Positions 24,109-33,817 of a DNA stretch of 42,620 bases are shown piece after piece (the first letter of the stretch is position 1; each line of letters begins with the position of its first letter). The notes below the pieces were generated by a model. The model was not told the origin of the DNA. It did no database searches and saw nothing but the letters and a program-made list of their open reading frames with translations. Source of the stretch: Bacteroidales bacterium (lineage in GTDB: Bacteria; Bacteroidota; Bacteroidia; Bacteroidales; UBA932); the NCBI GenBank assembly GCA_017960585.1, contig JAGCYX010000015.1:1-42620 (forward strand), in the 5' to 3' direction. Made by a program: the position numbers and the translations under genes.

Positions 24109-27090
24109 TTACTCTTGCATTAAGGTGGCGAGACGCTCCAGTCTCATCTTGACGCTGTCGAGGATGTCGTCAGGGTTCTCCTCGGGTTCGTAGCCGTCCC
24201 GGATGCTCTCGAAGGTGGCCTTGGCCTGGGCGTACTGGCCGCGCTCCGCGAAGGAGTCGCCCAGCACCACGTAGGCCCGCGCCAGCCAGTAGGGCTGGTC
24301 GCCGCCCTTCTGCGAGAAGGAATAGACCTCCTCGCCCACGGCCTCGAACTTGCCCGTGTCGTAGAGATTCTGGATCAGCAGGTATTCGGATTCGGCCCCG
24401 ATGGCCGAGGTAGGATCGGAAGCGAGCTGGCGGAACAGCCGGAACGCCTGGTCGCGCTGCGACGTGGCCAGGCTGGACTTCGCCTTCACGAAGGTGGTCT
24501 CCCGCTTCAGTTCGTCGGACAGGCCGCGCAGGGCGGACACCTCGTCGGACGCGGCGATGGCCGCCGCATAGTCCTTGCTCCGGTAGGCGGAGCGCATCAT
24601 ACCCACGCGGGCGCTCTGCTTGTTGGCATCCATCCGGGCCGTGGCGAGCAGGGTCTCATAGCCCTTGTACGCATCCTGGTAGCGTTCCAGCCCGTAGGAC
24701 AGGTCCGCGTAGCGCAGGCGCGCCATCTCGGAGAAGGAATACGCCGACGTGCCCGAGGCCGCCACGGCGTAGTGCTCCACGGCCTTCTCCTTCTCGCCGA
24801 AGGCGTTGTAGCACTCGGCCAGGTAGAACTCCGCCTGCAGCCGGTCCGCGCCGCCCGGATAGTCCTCCAGGTACTTGCGCAGCGTAGAGGCCGCCTGCTG
24901 GTAGTTGGCCGCCAGGTAGAGCTGCTCGGCGGTATTGAAGTACATCTTCTCGCGGTCGGCGTCGCTGCGGCTCTGCGCGAGCGAATTCTCCTCCACGTAC
25001 GCCAGGAACTTTTCCGGCTCGCGCCGGGACGTATAGATCGACTCGATCGCCGTCATCGCCTCCCCGGCGTACTCGCTGTTCGGCATCAGCGCCACCACCT
25101 CCTTGTAGTTCTCCAGGGCGGTGTCGTAGTCGGACATATTGCGATGCACCATGCCCAGTCCGATCAGCGCCCGGGCCACCCAGGTATTGTCCCGCGTGTT
25201 GCGGCGCAGGCGGGTGAAGGAGCGCACGGCGTCGTTGTTGTTGCCCTGGTCCATCTGGGCGCGGCCCAGCTCGTAGAGCGCCTCCTCATAGAGGGGCACG
25301 CCCGGCGTGGCGTCCTCGATGTGCAGCAGCGTGGATACCTTGCGGCGCTTGTCGCCGGACAGGCCATAGGCCACCGCCTGCTGGTAGTAGGGATAGATAT
25401 TGTCGGGGGTGAAGAACTCCGTCAGCACCTTCTGGTAAGAGGTGACGGCGGCCTTGTAGTCCCGGCGGCCGAAGTCGCAGTCCGCGCGGCGGTTCATCGC
25501 GTCCTCGCGCACCGTCGCGTCGCCCGAGGCGATGTAGCTGTCGAACCAGCGAGCGGCGTTGGCGTAGTCGCCCGTCTTGAAAAAGCAGTAACCGATGTTG
25601 TACGGCAGCAGGCGGCCTTCCGCCAGGCCGTCCAGCGCGGCCGCGTTGTGCAACTCGGTGAACAGTTTCTGCGCCTCACCGTAATTGCCCGAGCGGTAGT
25701 TCGCCTCGCCCATCCAGTAGCGGGCCAGCTGGTTGAAGCGGTCCGTCCGGGGGACGTAGTAGGCCGTGGCCCGGAAGAACGGGACGGCGTCGCGGTAGGA
25801 GCCGTTCGAGAAGAGCTGCTCGCCCCGCAGGAAGTTCGCCTTCGTGTAGTTGTTCTTCATGTCCGGCGACAGCTCCTCGATGTTGTCGTAGGCCTCCACC
25901 GCGCCGGCGTAGTCCTTGTCCACCAGAGCCGCCAGGGCCATGTAGCCGTAGATCATGTCGCCGCGGGTCCGGGTGGACCAGCGCTCGATGTAACGGGCGA
26001 AGCCGGAGGTGTCCTTGTTCAGGTCGAAGGCCAGCTTGGCGTAGTTGAACGCGGCGTCCTCGGTGATCTCCGGATCGAAGTCCACCCGGGACGCGTCGTT
26101 GAACGCCTGCATCGCCGCCACCTGGTCGTGCGTGCGCAGGTAGGAGTTGGCCATCAGGTAGTTGGCCACCTGGCCCAGGGAATCCGCGCGGTTGCCCATC
26201 TTCGTGAAATTGTCGATGGCTCCGGCGTAATCGTCCACGGAATAGAGCACCGTGCCGGCGTAGAAGTAATCCTTGCGGTTCATGTCCTCGTGGGACAGGT
26301 CGTCGTAGTATTCGCGGGCCTTCTCCTTCTCGCCCTTGATCAGGTACGACTCGGAGAGCACGCGCGCCACGCGTTCGCGGCGCTTCGCGGGCAGGCTGTC
26401 GTAGATGCGCGTTCCTTCCCGGATCACGAAGTCGTAGTTCTTCTGGTTGAACTCGCAGTCCACGATGTAGAAATCGGTCAGGGACTCGAAACGCGGGTCG
26501 GCCGAAGCCAGCCAGAAATTGGCCTCCGCCTCGGCGAACTGCTTGTTCTCATAGAGCATGACACCGGTGAAATAGTGCCCCGACGCCGTATAGTCCGACT
26601 GCGGGAGCGCCTCCAGCAGGGTGAAGAAGCGCTGTGCCTCGGCGTACTGCCCGAGGCTGAACGCGCAGAATCCGCACTTGAAGACATATTCGGGCATCTC
26701 CTCATCCGTGAGGTCTTCCGATCGCACGAACGAGAACTCCGCGGCCGCCTGCTGATACTTCTCCCGGTCGAACAGAATACGGCCCTGCTCGAAATGCAGG
26801 ACACCCGACAGGCGCGACGACGGGTAGCGCAGGCGGTAGTCCGCCAGCAGGTCGTCGCAGTCCGCCGTCTGCATCTTCAGGGCGCACAGCACTTCGTAGC
26901 CGTCGCTCAGCGGGTCGTCCGGCATCGCCTCGAAGAGGAGGCGGGCCTGTTCGTACATCCCGTTCTCATACAGGCGCACCGCCTGCCGCCAGGCGCGCGG
27001 GCTACCGGCGGGAGCAGCGGGCGCCGCGGGCGCTTCGGCGGCAAGGACCGCCAGCGCGAGCAGCGTGGTCACCAGTGATTTCAATCTCAT
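24109..27090 (-). CDS. Large secreted tetratricopeptide-repeat protein
   Basis: A 993-residue protein with an export signal (MRLKSLVTTLLALAVLAAEA) followed by an Ala/Pro-rich linker and then TPR/Sel1-like helix pairs almost to the end. Repeats are visible at about 34-39 residue spacing, for example YENGMYEQARLLFEAMPDD, FSLGQYAEAQRFF, RSGNYGEAQKLF, KTGDYANAARWFDSY, MSDYDTALENYKEV and ERGQYAQAKATFESI. The start is 27090; nine codons further upstream are open but lack a signal-peptide context. It probably sits in the periplasm as a scaffold for its barrel partner, which is inference. Confidence 0.85.
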   Translation of the reverse strand: MRLKSLVTTLLALAVLAAEAPAAPAAPAGSPRAWRQAVRLYENGMYEQARLLFEAMPDDPLSDGYEVLCALKMQTADCDDLLADYRLRYPSSRLSGVLHFEQGRILFDREKYQQAAAEFSFVRSEDLTDEEMPEYVFKCGFCAFSLGQYAEAQRFFTLLEALPQSDYTASGHYFTGVMLYENKQFAEAEANFWLASADPRFESLTDFYIVDCEFNQKNYDFVIREGTRIYDSLPAKRRERVARVLSESYLIKGEKEKAREYYDDLSHEDMNRKDYFYAGTVLYSVDDYAGAIDNFTKMGNRADSLGQVANYLMANSYLRTHDQVAAMQAFNDASRVDFDPEITEDAAFNYAKLAFDLNKDTSGFARYIERWSTRTRGDMIYGYMALAALVDKDYAGAVEAYDNIEELSPDMKNNYTKANFLRGEQLFSNGSYRDAVPFFRATAYYVPRTDRFNQLARYWMGEANYRSGNYGEAQKLFTELHNAAALDGLAEGRLLPYNIGYCFFKTGDYANAARWFDSYIASGDATVREDAMNRRADCDFGRRDYKAAVTSYQKVLTEFFTPDNIYPYYQQAVAYGLSGDKRRKVSTLLHIEDATPGVPLYEEALYELGRAQMDQGNNNDAVRSFTRLRRNTRDNTWVARALIGLGMVHRNMSDYDTALENYKEVVALMPNSEYAGEAMTAIESIYTSRREPEKFLAYVEENSLAQSRSDADREKMYFNTAEQLYLAANYQQAASTLRKYLEDYPGGADRLQAEFYLAECYNAFGEKEKAVEHYAVAASGTSAYSFSEMARLRYADLSYGLERYQDAYKGYETLLATARMDANKQSARVGMMRSAYRSKDYAAAIAASDEVSALRGLSDELKRETTFVKAKSSLATSQRDQAFRLFRQLASDPTSAIGAESEYLLIQNLYDTGKFEAVGEEVYSFSQKGGDQPYWLARAYVVLGDSFAERGQYAQAKATFESIRDGYEPEENPDDILDSVKMRLERLATLMQE

Positions 27091-27114
27091 AAATTTATTC
27101 TGTTTCCAAAGTGA

Positions 27115-27143
27115 CAAATTTACTCATTTTTACGCTATATTTG
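27115..27143. promoter_or_regulatory. Divergent -7 elements for the TPR gene and ftsE
   Basis: TAAATTTG on the minus strand (27115-27122) faces the TPR gene, and TATATTTG on the plus strand (27136-27143) faces ftsE. They lie 13 bases apart, back to back. Confidence 0.5.
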
Positions 27144-27173
27144 TAGGGTTCATCCAACTTTTTCACCTGCTTT

Positions 27174-27860
27174 ATGGAAGAAAACAGCGCCCCGCTCATC
27201 TCCTTCTCCAATGCGGACATCCGCGGCGGGGATGTGACCGTCGTCTATGGCCTTGACATGCAAGTCTATCCCGGGCAGATCGTCTACATCGTCGGCAAGG
27301 TCGGCAGCGGGAAGACCTCCATTTTCCGGGCCATCACGGCGGAGCACAAGCTGCTCAAGGGCTCCGGGCAGGTCTGTGGATATGACCTGACGAAGATCCG
27401 CGCAAAAGACGTGCCCTACCTGCGGCGCAAGATCGGCGTCGTCTTCCAGGATTTCCAGTTGCTGATGGACCGCAGCGTGGAGGACAACCTCGCGTTCGTG
27501 CTGAAAGCCACGCGCTGGAAGGACCCCGCCGCCATCCGCAAACGCATCGACGAGGTGCTGGAGGCCGTGGGGATGACCACCAAGGCCCACAAGATGCCCC
27601 ACCAGCTCTCTGGCGGCGAGCAGCAGCGCATCGCCATCGCCCGCGCCATCCTCAACCGCCCCGCCCTCATCCTCGCGGACGAACCCACGGGCAACCTCGA
27701 CGAGGAGACGGCCGAGGGCATCCTGCAGCTGCTGCAGCAGATCAACCGCGAACAGGGCACGGCCATCGTGATGGTCACCCACAACCGCAGCATCTGCACG
27801 CGCTACCCCGGGCGCGTCTTCGAGACCCGCGACGAGAGCTGCCGCGAGATCGAGCTATGA
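27174..27860 (+). CDS. ftsE: Cell division ATP-binding protein FtsE
   Basis: A 228-residue ABC ATPase. Walker A is G-K-V-G-S-G-K-T (41-48), the Q-loop is [18 protein letters not shown], the signature [14 protein letters not shown], Walker [13 protein letters not shown], and the switch histidine MVTHN. The Q-D-F-x-L-L and D-R-S-V-x-x-N-L pattern is that of FtsE, which with FtsX regulates septal peptidoglycan hydrolases. No ftsX is in the window. Its stop overlaps the start of nth by four bases. Confidence 0.9.
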   Translation: MEENSAPLISFSNADIRGGDVTVVYGLDMQVYPGQIVYIVGKVGSGKTSIFRAITAEHKLLKGSGQVCGYDLTKIRAKDVPYLRRKIGVVFQDFQLLMDRSVEDNLAFVLKATRWKDPAAIRKRIDEVLEAVGMTTKAHKMPHQLSGGEQQRIAIARAILNRPALILADEPTGNLDEETAEGILQLLQQINREQGTAIVMVTHNRSICTRYPGRVFETRDESCREIEL

Positions 27861-28489
27861 CCCTGAAACAACGCTACGACGGCATCCTTGGCTACTTCCG
27901 GGACAACGTCCCCGTGGCCGAGTCCGAACTGCATTTCGACTCCCCCTGGCAGCTGCTGGTGGCCGTGATGCTCTCGGCCCAGTGCACCGACAAGCGGGTC
28001 AACCTGACCACGCCCGCCCTCTTCTCCGCCTACCCCACCCCGGAAACGCTCGCCGCCGCGTCCTTCGACGACGTCTTCGCGCTCATCCGCTCCATCTCCT
28101 ACCCCAACAGCAAGGCCAGGCACCTGATCGCGACGGCGCAGAAACTGGTCTCCGACTTCGGCGGGCAGGTGCCCACGGATATCGACACGCTGATGACCCT
28201 GCCCGGCGTGGGCCGCAAGACCGCCAACGTGGTGGCCTCCATCACCTGGGGCGAGCCGGTCATCGCCGTGGACACGCACGTCTTCCGCGTGGCCCGGCGC
28301 CTCGGCCTCTCCCGCGGCACGACGCCGCGCGCCGTGGAGCTCGACCTCGAGCGCCACACCCCCGCCGAACTCCGCCCCATCGCCCACCACTGGCTCATCC
28401 TCCACGGCCGCTACGTCTGCACCGCCCTCAAACCCCGCTGCGACCAGTGTCCCCTGACGGCGTGGTGCAAGGAATTCCGTGAGCGATAA
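27857..28489 (+). CDS. nth: Endonuclease III (DNA glycosylase/AP lyase)
   Basis: A 210-residue base-excision repair enzyme for oxidised pyrimidines. The helix-hairpin-helix is L-P-G-V-G-R-K-T-A-N-V with catalytic K121; D139 is in AVDTHVFRVA; the iron-sulfur cluster ligands are C188, C195, C198 and C204 with the C-x6-C-x2-C-x5-C spacing. All key residues are intact and length is normal. The start overlaps ftsE (ATGA), so the two are coupled. Confidence 0.95.
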   Translation: MTLKQRYDGILGYFRDNVPVAESELHFDSPWQLLVAVMLSAQCTDKRVNLTTPALFSAYPTPETLAAASFDDVFALIRSISYPNSKARHLIATAQKLVSDFGGQVPTDIDTLMTLPGVGRKTANVVASITWGEPVIAVDTHVFRVARRLGLSRGTTPRAVELDLERHTPAELRPIAHHWLILHGRYVCTALKPRCDQCPLTAWCKEFRER

Positions 28490-28512
28490 ATAATTGATTC
28501 ATTGACAGATAA

Positions 28513-28551
28513 CAAAACGTACTACCCCGGTTTTCGGGGTAGTACGTTTTG
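28513..28551. terminator. Perfect 17-base-pair hairpin between nth and the YidB-like gene
   Basis: The arms CAAAACGTACTACCCCG and CGGGGTAGTACGTTTTG pair without mismatch around GTTTT. It sits between convergent genes and can end both. The top of the stem, CCCCGGTTTTCGGGG, recurs in the terminator at 33856-33891 on the other strand. Confidence 0.85.
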
Positions 28552-28559
28552 CTAAACAG

Positions 28560-28590
28560 CTGCGTATCAACTACTTACAGCTCACAGCTA
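28560..28590 (-). repeat. Stop-codon-proximal repeat block, copy 1
   Basis: Read on the minus strand, it starts with the YidB-like gene's TAG and continues TAGCTGTGAGCTGTAA, then GTAGTTGATA. The same block starts at the TAG of the esterase at 33815. In both places a CCCCGG-TTTT-CGGGG hairpin follows and the whole unit is 77-78 bases. Confidence 0.7.
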
Positions 28591-29052
28591 TTTCTTCAGG
28601 ATGCTGCCGAGGATGGACTTGGCGGCGCCGCCGAGCAGTCCGCCGCCCGTGGCGCCGGAGTTGCCGCGAAGCGACAGCAGGATGTCGTTGAGGTCGACGT
28701 CACCGTCGCCGTCACGGTCGCGCAGGAAGCCGGACAGCTTGCCCATCACCTGCGGGATGATGCCGGACAGGGAGCTGCTGAGTGCAGGGGGCAGATTGAG
28801 CTTGCTCAGGATGTTGGTGCTGAAGAGGTTGCCGGCCAGCTGCGTGACAGGGCTGGCGGCGGCGCTGGTCTTGCCGGTCAGCAGGGCCGAGATCTGGTCC
28901 ATGCCGCCGGGACGGGCCACGGTCTGGGTGAGGCTGCCGAGCACGGAGGAGGACATACCGTTGAGAATCTGATCCCGGGATGCGGCCGGAATCTGCACGC
29001 CGCCGGTGAGGTTCCGGACCTGCTGTGCAATGAAATCATTGATGGTTGCCAT
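28588..29052 (-). CDS. YidB/DUF937-like protein with an EF-hand-like loop
   Basis: A 154-residue protein without a signal peptide. It starts MATINDFIAQQVRNLTGGVQ, a pattern similar to YidB/DUF937 small helical proteins, and carries one calcium-loop-like motif D-R-D-G-D-G-D-V-D-L-N-D near residue 115 (as in EF-hands and dockerins). The tail is rich in glycine (GNSGATGGGLLGGAAKS). Function unknown; calcium binding is suggested only by the motif. It lies 19 bases after the phosphohexomutase on the same strand and ends in the 28513-28590 terminator unit. Confidence 0.7.
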   Translation of the reverse strand: MATINDFIAQQVRNLTGGVQIPAASRDQILNGMSSSVLGSLTQTVARPGGMDQISALLTGKTSAAASPVTQLAGNLFSTNILSKLNLPPALSSSLSGIIPQVMGKLSGFLRDRDGDGDVDLNDILLSLRGNSGATGGGLLGGAAKSILGSILKK

Positions 29053-29071
29053 GATGATACGGGTTGAAGGT

Positions 29072-30736
29072 TTACTCGCAGAATTGTTTCTTCAGGGCCG
29101 CGATCTTGTCGTCGGCGTCGTCGCCCTTGGCGCCGAAGTAGAACTTGATCTTGGGCTCGGTGCCGGACGGCCGGACGGACACGACGTCGCCCGCCTCGTC
29201 GAAGAACTGGAGGACGTTGGAGGACGGCTGACCGGTCTTCTCCGGCTCCAGGTAGTCGATGACCTGCGTGACCGGGGAGCCGCAGAGCGCTGCCGGCGGG
29301 TTGCTGCGCAGGTCCACCATCATCTGCTGGATCTCGCGGGCGCCGGAGATGCCCTTGCGCACCACGGACACGAGGCCTTCCTTGCGGTAGCCGAATTCCT
29401 TGTATATGCGCTGCATCAGTTGGTAGAGCGAGAGGCCCTGCTCGGCGGCCCAGGCGGCGCATTCGGCCACCATCATCGCGGCCACCTGCGCGTCCTTGTC
29501 GCGGACGAACATGCCCACGTTGAAGCCGTAGCTTTCCTCGCCGCCGCAAATGAATTCGCCGCCGTCCGCCTCCTGGCGCTTGACGACTTCGGCGATGTAC
29601 TTGAAGCCCGTGAGGACGTTGTACACCGGGACGCCGAAGCGTTTGCAGATGTCGGTGATCAGCTCGGTGGTGACGATGGTCTTGACGACGTACTTGCCCT
29701 TGCCGAGCTTGCCGAGGTCGTTCCAGCGGTTGAGGATGTAGTAGGTGAGCATCGCGGCCGTCTGGTTGCCGTTGAAGAGCACCATCTTGCCGTCGTTGTC
29801 GCGGACGGCGATACCGAGGCGGTCGGCGTCGGGGTCGGAACCCATCACGAGGTCGGCGCCGGTCTCGTCGGCCTTCTCGAGGGCCATCTTCAGGGCCGCG
29901 GGCTCTTCGGGGTTCGGGGAGACGACCGTGGGGAAGTTGCCGTCGGAGACGTCCTGGTCGGGGACGTGGATGATGTTCTTGAAGCCTTTGCGCTTGAGGA
30001 TCTCCGGGATCATGCGGACGCCGCAGCCGTGGAGCGGAGTATAGACGATCTTGAGGTCGCCGTGCTTCTCGCAGAGTTCGGGGCTGAGGCTCAGGGAGAG
30101 GAGGTCGCGGAGGTAGGGTTCGTCGACGTTGGCGCCGATGGCTTCAACTTCGCCGCAACGGAGGCCGGCCTTGAACTTGACCATCGAGGGATCGGTGATC
30201 TTGGCGACTTCGGCCACGATGTCCTTGTCCACGGGCGAGGTCACCTGACCGCCGTCGGACCAGCTGACCTTGTAGCCGTTGTATTCCTTGGGGTTGTGGG
30301 AGGCGGTGATCATGACGCCGGCCACGGCGCCCTTCAGCCGGACGGCGTAGCTCATCTCAGGCGTCGGGCGGATGTTGTCGAAGATATAGACGTGGATGCC
30401 GTTGGCGGAGAGGACATCGGCGGTGATGCGGGCGAATTCCTTGCTGTTGTTGCGGGAGTCGTAGGAGATGACGACCTTGGGGTCGTCGTCATCGCAGTGG
30501 GCGAGGATATAGTTCGCGAGGCCCTGGGTGGCCATGCCGACCGTGTAGCGGTTCATGCGGTTGGTGCCTACGCCCATGATGCCGCGGAGGCCGCCGGTGC
30601 CGAATTCAAGGTTTTTGTAGAAGGCGTCTTCGAAGCCGGCGGGGTCTTCGGTGCGGAGGCGCTGGATCTTGATTTTGGTTTCCTGGTCGAAATCTCCGTC
30701 GAGCCAGGCCTGTGCTCTCAGTTCAAATTCTTTCAT
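29072..30736 (-). CDS. Phospho-sugar mutase (PGM2-like phosphoglucomutase/phosphomannomutase)
   Basis: A 554-residue alpha-D-phosphohexomutase. FGTGGLRGIMGVGTNRMN near residue 45, the phosphoserine loop T-A-S-H-N-P (S146), the metal loop D-P-D-A-D-R, the sugar loop GGEESYGF and the phosphate loop RPSGTEPKIKFYF are all present. The length and the GTGGLRG/GGEESYG forms mark the PGM2 branch, which interconverts hexose-1- and hexose-6-phosphates (or phosphopentoses). The exact sugar cannot be fixed. A -7 element on the minus strand lies at 30775-30782. Confidence 0.92.
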   Translation of the reverse strand: MKEFELRAQAWLDGDFDQETKIKIQRLRTEDPAGFEDAFYKNLEFGTGGLRGIMGVGTNRMNRYTVGMATQGLANYILAHCDDDDPKVVISYDSRNNSKEFARITADVLSANGIHVYIFDNIRPTPEMSYAVRLKGAVAGVMITASHNPKEYNGYKVSWSDGGQVTSPVDKDIVAEVAKITDPSMVKFKAGLRCGEVEAIGANVDEPYLRDLLSLSLSPELCEKHGDLKIVYTPLHGCGVRMIPEILKRKGFKNIIHVPDQDVSDGNFPTVVSPNPEEPAALKMALEKADETGADLVMGSDPDADRLGIAVRDNDGKMVLFNGNQTAAMLTYYILNRWNDLGKLGKGKYVVKTIVTTELITDICKRFGVPVYNVLTGFKYIAEVVKRQEADGGEFICGGEESYGFNVGMFVRDKDAQVAAMMVAECAAWAAEQGLSLYQLMQRIYKEFGYRKEGLVSVVRKGISGAREIQQMMVDLRSNPPAALCGSPVTQVIDYLEPEKTGQPSSNVLQFFDEAGDVVSVRPSGTEPKIKFYFGAKGDDADDKIAALKKQFCE

Positions 30737-30774
30737 GATATGGTTATTGTTTTTGCCGTTGTTATCGAATCAAA

Positions 30775-30813
30775 CAAATATAAGAAAAAATCGGGAGAAA
30801 GTGTTTATTTTTG
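30775..30813. promoter_or_regulatory. Divergent -7 elements for the phosphohexomutase and the methyltransferase
   Basis: TATATTTG on the minus strand (30775-30782) and TATTTTTG on the plus strand (30806-30813). The latter ends two bases before the ATG at 30816, so the methyltransferase transcript is probably leaderless. Confidence 0.5.
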
Positions 30814-30815
30814 TG

Positions 30816-32420
30816 ATGATGAAACGGAGTTTCGCGGATATTTTGCAGGGACTGGACAGCGACCGGGCGCAGAAAGTGGCCCGCAAGTTGCCCGCGTGGG
30901 CCGCGGCCGGCGCTGAAATCCCCTCCGCCCTAGCCCTGGAGCAGTGTTCGTCTGCCGCCACCGCGTGCTACAAGGCAGAACTGGCAGTTGCTGTCGTTTC
31001 AGCTAACAGTTATTTTTCTCCCGACAGCGCTGGACAGGCGGCTACTGCTGCAAAACTACGCGCTGCGCGCTATCCCTCCCAACCTGGCGGTTGGGCCCCT
31101 CCCGTTCACGAGGCCACGGGCGGCCACGGTTTTGCAGCAGTACCGCCTGCTCCGGCTTACCAAGACAAGATGAATACTGTTTTGGATTTGACAGGCGGGA
31201 TGGGAGTGGATTCGTGGGCGTTCAGCCAGGTGGCGGAGCGGGTGGTGTATTTCGAGCGGAACGAGGAGCTGGTGGAGGCGGCGAGGCGGAATTTCGCGCG
31301 ACTGGGGGCGGACAACATCGAGTTGCGCTGCGAGACGGTGACGCCGGAGACGGAGCTGCCGGAGGCGGATCTGATCTATGCCGATCCGGCGCGCCGCGAC
31401 GCCGCGGGCCGCAAGGTCTTCCTGCTGGAGGACTGCACGCCGGACATCCTGACGCTGCTGCCGATGTTGCTCCGGAAAGCGCCGGCGGTGCTGCTGAAGC
31501 TTTCGCCGATGGCCGACCTGACCATGCTCGCCGAGCGGCTGGGGCCCGCGCTGCAGGAGATTCACGTCGTCGAGCTCGACGGTGAGGTCAAAGAACTTCT
31601 CTGCCTCCTCCGCCGCGACGACTCTCCCGCCGAACCCGCCATCGTCGTCGTTCAACTCTCCGGACAGGCGGCTGCTTCAGAATTGCATACTTCACGCAGC
31701 GGCGAACTGCCTCCGGAGACGTCCACTCTTACGGAGCCGCCCGATAGGGCAAGATCCCCCTGGAAGGGGGTGCAGGGGGTTGAGAAAAAGCCTGCTTGCA
31801 GGCTACGGTTTCCGGAGGCAGTTGCCGCTGACGTTCCGATAATGAAACCGACATTTGCTCCAGAGAACAGTTTGCGTTTTCGATTATCCGAGGAGCGTGA
31901 GGCGGAAGCGCGGTACGCGGCGGAGGTGCGGCCGGGCGACGTGCTGCTGGAGCCGTGCGCGGCGCTGCTGAAGGCCGGCGCGTTCCGCCTGCCCAGCGCC
32001 CGCTGGAACCTGCTGAAACTCGCGCCTTCGACTCATCTCTACCTCCTGCCGGGCACGGAAAAGCCCTCCAGCGCGCCCGGGGAGTCCATTTTCTACGTCC
32101 CGGGCACAGAAACGCCCCATTCTGCTCCCGGCAACCACTTTTTCAAAGCCCGCACCGTCAAGGAGGTACTGCCGCTGGGCGCAGCGGCATTCAAGGACCT
32201 GCGGAAGCGCTTCCCTCGCGCGGAAGTCACCGCCCGCAACCTCCCCCTGGGCAGCGCCGAACTCCAGAAGAAACTCGGCATCCCTCCCGGCGGCGACGTC
32301 CACATCTTCGGCTGCCGCCTCTCCGACAACTCACACGTTTTAATCATTACCGACACCTCCCCCGCGTCGGACAGCGGAGCGGAAATTGGTTTTCCGGCAA
32401 ACCTGTCCGGAACGAAGTGA
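30816..32420 (+). CDS. Class I SAM-dependent methyltransferase with THUMP-like C-terminus, expanded by repeat insertions
   Basis: A 534-residue protein. Its conserved parts match a Bacteroidota methyltransferase family of about 390 residues: an N-terminal helical region (PSALALEQCSSAATACYKAE), SAM motif I VLDLTGGMGVD at 122, the D-P-A-R-R-D catalytic-type motif, LKLSPMADL, and the THUMP-like tail VKEVLPLGAAAFKDL, TARNLP and GGDVHIFG. Target RNA or DNA is unknown. Between these blocks lie non-family stretches: about 74-112, 294-339 and 514-534, each matching a palindromic element in the DNA, plus a 17-residue tandem duplication at 412-445. The frame stays open through all of them. The start at 30816 (or 30819) directly follows the -7 element. 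Confidence 0.82.
   Translation: MMKRSFADILQGLDSDRAQKVARKLPAWAAAGAEIPSALALEQCSSAATACYKAELAVAVVSANSYFSPDSAGQAATAAKLRAARYPSQPGGWAPPVHEATGGHGFAAVPPAPAYQDKMNTVLDLTGGMGVDSWAFSQVAERVVYFERNEELVEAARRNFARLGADNIELRCETVTPETELPEADLIYADPARRDAAGRKVFLLEDCTPDILTLLPMLLRKAPAVLLKLSPMADLTMLAERLGPALQEIHVVELDGEVKELLCLLRRDDSPAEPAIVVVQLSGQAAASELHTSRSGELPPETSTLTEPPDRARSPWKGVQGVEKKPACRLRFPEAVAADVPIMKPTFAPENSLRFRLSEEREAEARYAAEVRPGDVLLEPCAALLKAGAFRLPSARWNLLKLAPSTHLYLLPGTEKPSSAPGESIFYVPGTETPHSAPGNHFFKARTVKEVLPLGAAAFKDLRKRFPRAEVTARNLPLGSAELQKKLGIPPGGDVHIFGCRLSDNSHVLIITDTSPASDSGAEIGFPANLSGTK
31035..31149. repeat. Inverted-repeat element 1 inside the methyltransferase gene
   Basis: Arm CAGGCGG-C-TACTGCTGCAAAAC (31035-31056) is inverted at 31129-31149, where it reads GTTTTGCAGCAGTACCGCCTG; only one base is extra. 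Between them is a smaller palindrome (CCAAC...GTTGG). It encodes the Gln/Pro/Gly-rich residues 74-112. Confidence 0.8.
31662..31830. repeat. Inverted-repeat element 2 inside the methyltransferase gene
   Basis: Arm CAGCGGCGAACTGCCTCCGG (31697-31716) is inverted at 31812-31830 (CCGGAGGCAGTTGCCGCTG). The left flank GGACAGGCGGCT (31662-31673) also occurs at the left arm of element 1 (31032-31043). The interior has a C/G hairpin (CCCCCTGGAAGGGGG) followed by GCAGGGGGTT. It is read in frame. Confidence 0.75.
32049..32150 (+). repeat. Tandem direct repeat, two 51-base units, inside the methyltransferase gene
   Basis: Units 32049-32099 and 32100-32150 encode PGTEKPSSAPGESIFYV and PGTETPHSAPGNHFFKA. 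The units keep the reading frame and have diverged. Confidence 0.7.
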
Positions 32421-32512
32421 CGCAGGGGGTCCGGGGGGAACGCCCCCTGGTCATCATATATCCGGTGTGCCGGATTCCGTCCGCCCGTCTGGAAGACTCC
32501 GACGCGGGAGGG
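32356..32512. repeat. Inverted-repeat element 3, overlapping the methyltransferase stop codon
   Basis: Arm CCTCCCCCGCGTCGGA (32356-32371) is inverted at 32498-32512 (TCCGACGCGGGAGGG). It begins just after the family's normal C-terminal end (HVLIITD), supplies the last 20 codons and the stop, and contains the G-rich block at 32419-32455. Confidence 0.65.
32419..32455. repeat. 37-base G-rich hairpin repeat, copy 1
   Basis: It begins GACGCAGGGGGTCC, forms CCGGGGGG/CCCCCTGG and ends GGTCATC. It overlaps the methyltransferase TGA stop codon. Copy 2 at 33985-34021 differs at two of 37 positions. Confidence 0.85.
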
Positions 32513-32566
32513 TGAATAGTGGAGAATTTTGACGCAATCGTGACATCCGCGAGGGGGAATAATTGC

Positions 32567-32574
32567 TACCTTCG
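32567..32574 (+). promoter_or_regulatory. Probable -7 element for the esterase gene
   Basis: TACCTTCG differs from TAnnTTTG at one base and lies 40 bases before the ATG at 32615. No clear -33 element is seen. Confidence 0.35.
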
Positions 32575-32587
32575 CGGAAACGATTGA

Positions 32588-33814
<1,227 letters not shown>

Positions 33815-33817
<3 letters not shown>

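Noticed and set aside
30816-32420. Methyltransferase as a pseudogene
   Set aside because: Despite the insertions there is no frameshift or internal stop, and all family blocks are in one frame in the right order.
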